From: Anaerofustis stercorihominis
GTDB lineage: Bacteria > Bacillota > Clostridia > Eubacteriales > Anaerofustaceae
Direction of reading: 5' to 3'
Assembly (NCBI GenBank): GCA_015058295.1
Contig: SVCP01000006.1
Coordinates: 1-60,344, forward strand
Length of the DNA: 60,344 nt
Program-made: the position numbers and the translations under genes
Notes under the pieces: model-generated
The model's input: the letters and a program-made list of their open reading frames with translations, nothing else
Database searches by the model: none
What the model was told of the DNA's origin: nothing
Shown here: positions 54,467-60,344 of the stretch, in pieces
Position numbering within the stretch: position 1 is the first letter of the stretch
Layout: each line of letters starts with the position of its first letter

Positions 54467-55504
54467 TCATTTGTTATAGAAGTTTCTTCCGTATGTATCA
54501 ACTTCATCAAAGATCCAGCCGTTTACTCTTTCGACGTCTTTATCACCGATTGCTCCGAGTGCACCGCCTGCAAATACATATCCTCCGCCGGGAGCGAGAG
54601 TATCGATAAGTCTTCTGACTTCTTCCCTTACGCTTTCTTCCGTTACGCTTGGATGATTTGCAGGATAGTGAAGGTCATATCCGCCTACTATTGAGAAGTT
54701 ATATTTCTTCCAGAAGTTTTCTTTTACCGCCACAAGATCATTCATATACTGCGCAGGGTCCCAGTATTTTACACCGAAATCCATCCAGTCCTGAATATAT
54801 TCTTCGCATCTTCCGCAGTTATGCATGGCAACGGGAATTCCTCTGTCCGCACCTACGTTCATCTGTCTTGCATGGTAAGGTTTTACAAGCTCACGATACA
54901 TTTCAACAGACACAAACGGATCGTTTGCCGTCGCCATATCATCTGTACAGTTGAGGATATCCGGCTTGTAATAGTCAATAACATTTTCCGTAATGGTCGT
55001 AAAGAAATCACACAGATATTCCATAAATTCCTTTACATACTCCGGTTCTTCGTACATAGCACAAAGTCCTTCCGTAAATCCCATAAAGTTCATGAGAAGC
55101 TGGAAGTATCCTACATGTGTGCCGAATGTGAGTGCCGTCTCATTTCTGTCGAATGTAAGATTATCCAGGTCTCTTTTACATGTAAGCTCCCAGTTCACAT
55201 CGCTCAGATCGGGAGCTTTTACCACTTCATGCCATTTTCTGATGTCTTTGAGTATGAATTTTCCCGGTGTGGGAAGTGCCGCATTGCCGGTTTCTTCCGT
55301 CGGTGTATATTCGATTCCCCAGAAATCTTTGAACGGTTTACCCGGTTCGGGTCTTTGTCTTGGAATGACACTGCAGGCTACCATCCCTGTTGCCGCAGGG
55401 TATCTGCCGCTTTTGTCATATCCGTATGTCATTTTCGGGACCCAGTGAGGAACTTCGCCTCTTGAAAGCATCAGATAGTTTTCTCTTTCCGTTATATGTG
55501 CCAT
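54467..55504 (-). CDS. Uroporphyrinogen decarboxylase-like protein (corrinoid methyltransferase class)
   Basis: The ATG at 55504 is chosen because AAGGAGAGAATAT precedes it; an upstream in-frame extension has no RBS. The 345-residue protein has the URO-D/MtaA-like TIM-barrel fold. It lacks the N-terminal RQAG-type substrate motif of true HemE. It has MHNCGRCEEYIQDWMDFGV, whose His-x-Cys pair matches the zinc site of cobamide-dependent methyltransferases. FSIVGGYDLHYPANHPSVTE and GGGYVFAGGALGA follow. It could move methyl groups between a corrinoid protein and an acceptor, but no corrinoid protein gene is adjacent. Function is inferred from family only. Confidence 0.85.
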   Translation of the reverse strand: MAHITERENYLMLSRGEVPHWVPKMTYGYDKSGRYPAATGMVACSVIPRQRPEPGKPFKDFWGIEYTPTEETGNAALPTPGKFILKDIRKWHEVVKAPDLSDVNWELTCKRDLDNLTFDRNETALTFGTHVGYFQLLMNFMGFTEGLCAMYEEPEYVKEFMEYLCDFFTTITENVIDYYKPDILNCTDDMATANDPFVSVEMYRELVKPYHARQMNVGADRGIPVAMHNCGRCEEYIQDWMDFGVKYWDPAQYMNDLVAVKENFWKKYNFSIVGGYDLHYPANHPSVTEESVREEVRRLIDTLAPGGGYVFAGGALGAIGDKDVERVNGWIFDEVDTYGRNFYNK

Positions 55505-55682
55505 ATATTCTCTCCTTTTAAATTTACTCAGATTACCGTACAGAATACGATCTTCCAAATTTATATTACCACCACGGAAAATCATCGGTCAATTATGTAA
55601 AGCAAAATTTTATATATTTGTACTTTTATTACAAGAACCGTCTTTTCTCAGCTGAGGCTTTTGTACATAAGACACAACCTTA

Positions 55683-56438
55683 TCAGCCGTATCCGCATAC
55701 ATTGTGGATCCACTCGATATACGCATCGCTTGCGCCGTATTTTTCAGCCATTTTCACAAGTGCATTAAGTTCACCCGAAGATGCTTTCTTTGTGCCGTTC
55801 GAACTGATCTGCAATGCTTTTTCTTTGAACTTCTGAGAATATACCTCGTTGTTCAGTCTGTCCTTGAGACTTGTCCCGCCGCAGAACGCGGGCATTTTAT
55901 TAATGTAATCTGATCCTTTCAAAGCTTCTTCCTCCGTTTCTTTTTTGTTTGTAGATGTTGTTTTGTTGCTGCCTGATGATGTTTTTTTCGATGAGCTGTT
56001 TTTACTCGAAGAACTTTCCTTCTTCGCTTCAATCTCCTGCCTCAACTCATAAAAATCATCAGCCTTTTTGTCACGTTCTTTCTGATAGTTCCACTCATCT
56101 GCTTTAATGGCATTTTCAGCCTGTATCCCTGCTTCTGCAATTCCTTTTTCAGCATCGGATATCTTTGACAAATATCTGCTTCTGTCCGTCAGATTTTCAG
56201 CCGCTCCCTTCAGTGCCCTGTCTGTATTCTCCGCGGAAGACAATCTGTTAAGATATGCAGAATAATCTGAAGCATTCGTGATATTTTCCGATAATATACC
56301 CGCTTTCCCGATTGCCTCGGCTTTCATCTCTTTTCTGAATGAATCGTAATCATGCTTGGCGGATATATTTTCTACTTTCCGGAATTCATTAGCCTTCACG
56401 ATGAGCTTTGCTATGCTTTCATAAATCGCATCATTCAT
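55683..56438 (-). CDS. Uncharacterised helical protein with Ser/Lys linker
   Basis: No family recognised. ATG at 56438 follows a strong AAGGAGGTGAGAA. The 251-residue protein has an N-terminal helical part (about 1-130, heptad-like with KADEWNYQKERDKKADDFYE), a Ser/Lys/Thr linker (about 138-170) and a compact C-terminal domain (MPAFCGGTSLKDRL, EYGASDAYIEWIHNVCGYG-like end). It has no signal peptide and resembles phage structural or linker proteins in composition only. Confidence 0.8.
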   Translation of the reverse strand: MNDAIYESIAKLIVKANEFRKVENISAKHDYDSFRKEMKAEAIGKAGILSENITNASDYSAYLNRLSSAENTDRALKGAAENLTDRSRYLSKISDAEKGIAEAGIQAENAIKADEWNYQKERDKKADDFYELRQEIEAKKESSSSKNSSSKKTSSGSNKTTSTNKKETEEEALKGSDYINKMPAFCGGTSLKDRLNNEVYSQKFKEKALQISSNGTKKASSGELNALVKMAEKYGASDAYIEWIHNVCGYG

Positions 56439-56465
56439 TTTCTCACCTCCTTTCGTATAAATTTA

Positions 56466-56500
56466 AAAAGTGCTCTTACCACAGAAGGTAAAAACACTTT
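56466..56500 (-). terminator. Terminator of the DUF378 gene
   Basis: An interrupted stem (AAAGTG...TTACC / GGTAA...CACTTT) is followed in the minus direction by TTAAATTT. It lies between the DUF378 gene and the helical protein gene. Confidence 0.6.
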
Positions 56501-56544
56501 CCACGCCATTATTATAACTCATTTACAGCGGACATTCCACGACA

Positions 56545-56751
56545 TCATGCAGCGGGAGCTATATCCATTGTGCTCAGCGCAATATATACAACTGCGGATA
56601 TACCGACCAGAGAATATACGATCCTTGAAAGCAATGAAGAGCTTCCGCCGAAAAGAAGAGCTACTACATCAAGACCGAATAAACCTATGAGTCCCCAGTT
56701 TACAGCACCGACAATTATCAATGCAAATGCAATTCTTGATAAAATTCTCAT
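56545..56751 (-). CDS. DUF378 (YuzA-like) small membrane protein
   Basis: The ATG at 56751 follows AGGAGGTGGAGT; an in-frame start 48 bp upstream lacks an RBS. The 68-residue product has two membrane helices. It has the family signature IIVGAVNWGLIGLFGLDVVA followed by LSRIVYSLVGISAVVYIALS. DUF378 proteins are small membrane proteins of unknown role, present in many Bacillota. Confidence 0.9.
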   Translation of the reverse strand: MRILSRIAFALIIVGAVNWGLIGLFGLDVVALLFGGSSSLLSRIVYSLVGISAVVYIALSTMDIAPAA

Positions 56752-56845
56752 ACTCCACCTCCTGATGTTATTCTTTGCAGAAACATATTGATTATTCATT
56801 TACAAAAAAATTCCTGATTAATATTATATATTAAAAGGAGGATAT

Positions 56846-57868
56846 ATGGGTAATATAACACTGTCATTTCCGTATGCAGATGCTCTGGAAAAATTTGCCG
56901 GACTGATCGTTCTTGCATCTGTTCTCAGCTTAGTATGCACTGCACTTACGGAAATTATTAAAAATATGTTTTGTGATTCTCTCGTAAAACGATCTTCATC
57001 CTGTATTATCGCCATAAACGGAGTTGTATGTATTTTTACCGGAATATTCTGGTCAAAAACATTTGCCCGGGAAGATATATCATTTCTATATTCCCTTTGG
57101 CTCGGGATCATTTTATGGCTTGGCTCCCAGGGGTTGTTTACAACTCTCGAGGACAGCGACGGTATCCTTGGAAAATTCTTCAGAAGCCTCAGTACCATTG
57201 CAAACGAAGAAAATATAAATGACGGAAATATAAACGACGTAACATCCGATAAAGAAAATAATGAAATACAAAGCCTGAAAGATCAGATAGAGAAACTCAC
57301 ACAGGAGCTTGAAAATAAGGGGAATTCGGACAACGTCAAAGAAGAAACAATTCCTGATACAGATGAAGTCCTTTTCCGTTATCCCGTAAATTATATCGCA
57401 ATATCGGAACCATATTCCACAAATCATTATGCTGTGGATTTCGGCTGGAACAGAAACTACGGCGGTTCTGAGCCGGAAATATACAGTGCGTTTTCCGGCA
57501 CTGTGGATATGGCGGGATTTTATACAGGCGGAGCAGGAAATATGGTAAGGATATATTTTGATGACGAAGCAAATAACTGCAGATGGTATGCTATCTACAA
57601 GCATTTGTCTGATGTAAATGTATCAAAAGGTGATGAAATCACTATGGGAGATAAAATCGGAAGAATGGGAAACACCGGTGATGCCACAGGAAATCACCTG
57701 CATTTTGACCTGATAAAAGTGCCATATGGTGCAGGATATACACAGACGCAGGCATCAAGGGCTAAATATTCCGTCGATCCGCTTTTATATCTTTATGTTT
57801 ACCCCGAACAGATCGTCGGAGACGCAACAGATAAAAAATATAATATTATGAGACTTGTAAAAAGCTGA
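56846..57868 (+). CDS. Holin-like membrane domain fused to M23 peptidase
   Basis: This 340-residue protein starts at ATG 56846 after AAAGGAGGATAT. Residues about 15-115 have three hydrophobic segments with a phage-holin-like layout (TALTEIIKNMFCDSLVKRSS and WLGIILWLGSQGLF). A coiled-coil linker follows (about 135-170). Residues about 185-320 form an M23/LytM zinc endopeptidase with NHYAVDFGWNRNYGG, AIYKHLSDVNVSKGDEI and NTGDATGNHLHFDL; the H-x-x-x-D and H-x-H ligands are present. M23 enzymes cut peptidoglycan cross-links. With both parts in one chain, the enzyme would stay on the membrane near the wall. Confidence 0.85.
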   Translation: MGNITLSFPYADALEKFAGLIVLASVLSLVCTALTEIIKNMFCDSLVKRSSSCIIAINGVVCIFTGIFWSKTFAREDISFLYSLWLGIILWLGSQGLFTTLEDSDGILGKFFRSLSTIANEENINDGNINDVTSDKENNEIQSLKDQIEKLTQELENKGNSDNVKEETIPDTDEVLFRYPVNYIAISEPYSTNHYAVDFGWNRNYGGSEPEIYSAFSGTVDMAGFYTGGAGNMVRIYFDDEANNCRWYAIYKHLSDVNVSKGDEITMGDKIGRMGNTGDATGNHLHFDLIKVPYGAGYTQTQASRAKYSVDPLLYLYVYPEQIVGDATDKKYNIMRLVKS

Positions 57869-57876
57869 AAAAGATT

Positions 57877-57911
57877 CAACAGACAACAATACTCATTTCT
57901 GTCTGTTGTTT
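57877..57911 (+). terminator. Terminator of the M23 fusion gene
   Basis: A 9-bp stem (CAACAGACA / TGTCTGTTG) is followed by TTTAAT, 9 bp after the stop codon. Confidence 0.8.
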
Positions 57912-57985
57912 AATCGTTGTTACAAACAATTCGTCTGAGTAAATCAAATTAATACCTCACCGAAAAAACAACTCAGAACAAAATG

Positions 57986-58121
57986 ATTCAGACAAGCAGT
58001 ATGCGCCGTATAAATTTTCGCAGACCAGGCGGCTTGCGAATCGGCGGCAGACGCGTACTATACAGTACGTAACTGACGACGATGAAGCAAACAACAACGT
58101 CTGCGGAAATTCAGACAAGCA
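57986..58121. repeat. Possible small mobile repeat (direct repeats around an inverted repeat)
   Basis: The 13-bp sequence ATTCAGACAAGCA occurs at 57986-57998 and again at 58109-58121. Between them, ATTTTCGCAGAC (58014-58025) and GTCTGCGGAAAT (58099-58110) form a 12-bp inverted repeat with one mismatch. The core has a further small hairpin (CGTACT-ATAC-AGTACG). The more GC-rich core differs from its AT-rich surroundings. This is the layout of a MITE-like or REP-like element. The rest of the 319-bp gap 57869-58187 holds only terminators. Confidence 0.5.
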
Positions 58122-58152
58122 TAAAAAGAGAAACGAAGCATAACTTCGTTTC
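58122..58152 (-). terminator. ATP synthase operon terminator
   Basis: A perfect 9-bp stem (GAAACGAAG / CTTCGTTTC, loop of 5) is followed in the minus direction by TCTTTTTATG, 35 bp after the atpD stop. Confidence 0.92.
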
Positions 58153-58187
58153 CCTTTTAAATAAGTGATGTATTTTTGCTTAAATAA

Positions 58188-59591
<1,404 letters not shown>

Positions 59592-59604
59592 TTATTTATC
59601 CCCC

Positions 59605-60024
59605 TTATTTTTTCATTTTATCTGCGGTATTTGCGAGATCGATTCTGACAAGTGCCTTCATAAGGGATATTCTTGCCATTTCGAATTCCGAATCACTCTT
59701 GGCAATTTCGGCTTCTGCTCTTTCTTTTGCTCTCATGGCACGATCAATATCAAGTTCATCCGGCCATTCAGCCACATCTACCAGGATAATGGTTTCATAC
59801 GGTTGCACAAGTGCGAATCCACCAAATACGGTTGCTTTTCTCTCTTCTTCTTCGTTAATAAGAGTAATAGTACCATATCCGATCTCTGTTGTAAGAGGCG
59901 AGTGGTTTGTAAATACTGCAAAACCACCTGTTGCACCTTTGGCATCCACTACATACCTATCTACTTCACCGTCAAAGAAAAGTCTTTCCGGTGTAATGAT
60001 TTTTATTTTAATTTTATTACTCAC
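59605..60024 (-). CDS. atpC: F1 ATP synthase epsilon subunit
   Basis: This 139-residue protein starts with GTG at 60024 after AAGGAGGGTAAAGC. It has the N-terminal beta-barrel (ITPERLFFDGEVDRYVVDAK, GGFAVFTNHSPLTTEI, VFGGFALVQPYETIILVDVA) and the two C-terminal helices (RAMRAKERAEAEIAKS). Epsilon couples F1 to the rotor and can inhibit hydrolysis. It sits between atpG and atpD, not after atpD as is usual. Confidence 0.95.
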   Translation of the reverse strand: MSNKIKIKIITPERLFFDGEVDRYVVDAKGATGGFAVFTNHSPLTTEIGYGTITLINEEEERKATVFGGFALVQPYETIILVDVAEWPDELDIDRAMRAKERAEAEIAKSDSEFEMARISLMKALVRIDLANTADKMKK

Positions 60025-60036
60025 GCTTTACCCTCC

Positions 60037-60327
60037 TTAACCGATAGCATCTGCACCTGCGATGATTTCAGTAAGTTCCTGAGTAATCGCAGCCTGACGA
60101 GCTCTGTTATAACTGAGGGAAAGATTTGCCAACATTTCGTCCGCATTTTCTGTTGCGTTTTCCATCGCAGTCTTTCTCGCTGCCTGTTCACCTGCGCTGT
60201 TTTCGATGCATGCACCGTAAATAGCATTAATGATATATCTCGGAACGAGGTAGTCGAGAAGTTCATCAGCATCCGGCTCAAATGTCATAATAAGACCACT
60301 CTGACCCGGTCGCGGAGCTGTTGATAA
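60037..60327 (-). CDS. atpG: F1 ATP synthase gamma subunit, C-terminal fragment
   Basis: Only the C-terminal about 90 residues are present. FEPDADELLDYLVPRYIINA and LSLSYNRARQAAITQELTEI are the conserved end of gamma, whose C-terminal helix forms the central rotor shaft. The frame runs upstream without a start and is closed by a TGA at 60328-60330 inside the terminal palindrome. Residues upstream of about GLIMTF are thus probably artefactual. The stop lies 12 bp before the atpC GTG. Confidence 0.9.
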   Translation of the reverse strand, partial: LSTAPRPGQSGLIMTFEPDADELLDYLVPRYIINAIYGACIENSAGEQAARKTAMENATENADEMLANLSLSYNRARQAAITQELTEIIAGADAIG

Positions 60328-60344
60328 TCAACAGCTCCGCGACC
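60308..60344. repeat. Perfect terminal palindrome (likely assembly artefact)
   Basis: The last 37 bases are an exact inverted repeat: GGTCGCGGAGCTGTTGAT (60308-60325), one base, then its reverse complement (60327-60344). It interrupts the atpG reading frame exactly at the contig end. This is the pattern of a fold-back or chimeric read end rather than of real sequence. Confidence 0.8.

Noticed and set aside
54467-55504. Heme-pathway uroporphyrinogen decarboxylase (hemE)
   Set aside because: It lacks the N-terminal substrate-binding Arg motif of HemE and has the His-x-Cys motif of the methyltransferase branch. No other heme gene is nearby.
55683-57868. Complete prophage
   Set aside because: Only a holin-like/M23 fusion and a phage-like helical protein are seen. 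No integrase, terminase, capsid or tail genes are in the window.

Overview
The window looks like one contig of an anaerobic, low-to-moderate-GC Bacillota of the class Clostridia. The signs are strong GGAGG-type ribosome binding sites, CO dehydrogenase/acetyl-CoA synthase genes (Wood-Ljungdahl pathway), dockerin- and cohesin-like secreted proteins, DegV, YezD- and DUF896-type small proteins, and an F-type ATP synthase. Both ends are open: a large secreted protein runs off base 1, and the ATP synthase gamma gene is cut near 60.33 kb in a perfect 37-base palindrome that looks like an assembly artefact. I saw no rRNA, tRNA, CRISPR array or transposase gene.

Bases 1-22.78 kb (minus strand) form one long cluster of envelope and secreted proteins. 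It starts at a textbook promoter (TTGACA, 17 bp, TATAAT), followed by a cobalamin (B12) riboswitch and an intrinsic terminator. Then come a YezD-like small protein, a 2201-residue dockerin protein, a 691-residue cohesin-like/dockerin protein, two membrane-anchored cohesin-like/InlB-repeat proteins, a DUF4430 (transcobalamin C-terminal-like) protein, an alpha/alpha-barrel (prenyltransferase/transcobalamin N-terminal-like) protein, a MoxR-DUF58-transglutaminase trio, and a PQQ-type beta-propeller protein. Together these suggest a Gram-positive, cell-surface corrinoid capture or processing complex in which the two halves of an intrinsic-factor/transcobalamin fold are separate neighbouring genes. 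This is the most interesting system in the window. The function is inferred, not proven.

22.8-36.3 kb: degV, a secreted glucosaminidase-like hydrolase, a plus-strand acetyl-CoA synthase gene (acsB), an unrecognised 811-residue membrane protein, then a minus-strand operon cooS/acsA - cooC - second acsB. No corrinoid iron-sulfur protein, methyltransferase or other Wood-Ljungdahl gene is present here. ACS accepts its methyl group from a corrinoid protein, which gives a physiological reason for the B12-controlled cluster nearby.

36.4-47.6 kb: thymidine kinase, an FMN-binding-like lipoprotein, a four-gene operon (flavoprotein, unknown, DUF896, ABC-F ATPase), and three tandem paralogous GPH-type sugar/cation symporters with separate terminators and related operator-like motifs, then a nitroreductase. 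47.7-57.9 kb: a papain-like secreted protease gene with a membrane partner, ilvE, a trxB-BMP lipoprotein pair, an AlaX alanyl-tRNA editing protein with a candidate small RNA upstream, a URO-D/corrinoid-methyltransferase-like protein, a DUF378 membrane protein and a holin-like/M23 peptidase fusion. 58.1-60.3 kb: a possible repeat element, then the distal ATP synthase genes in the unusual order gamma-epsilon-beta.
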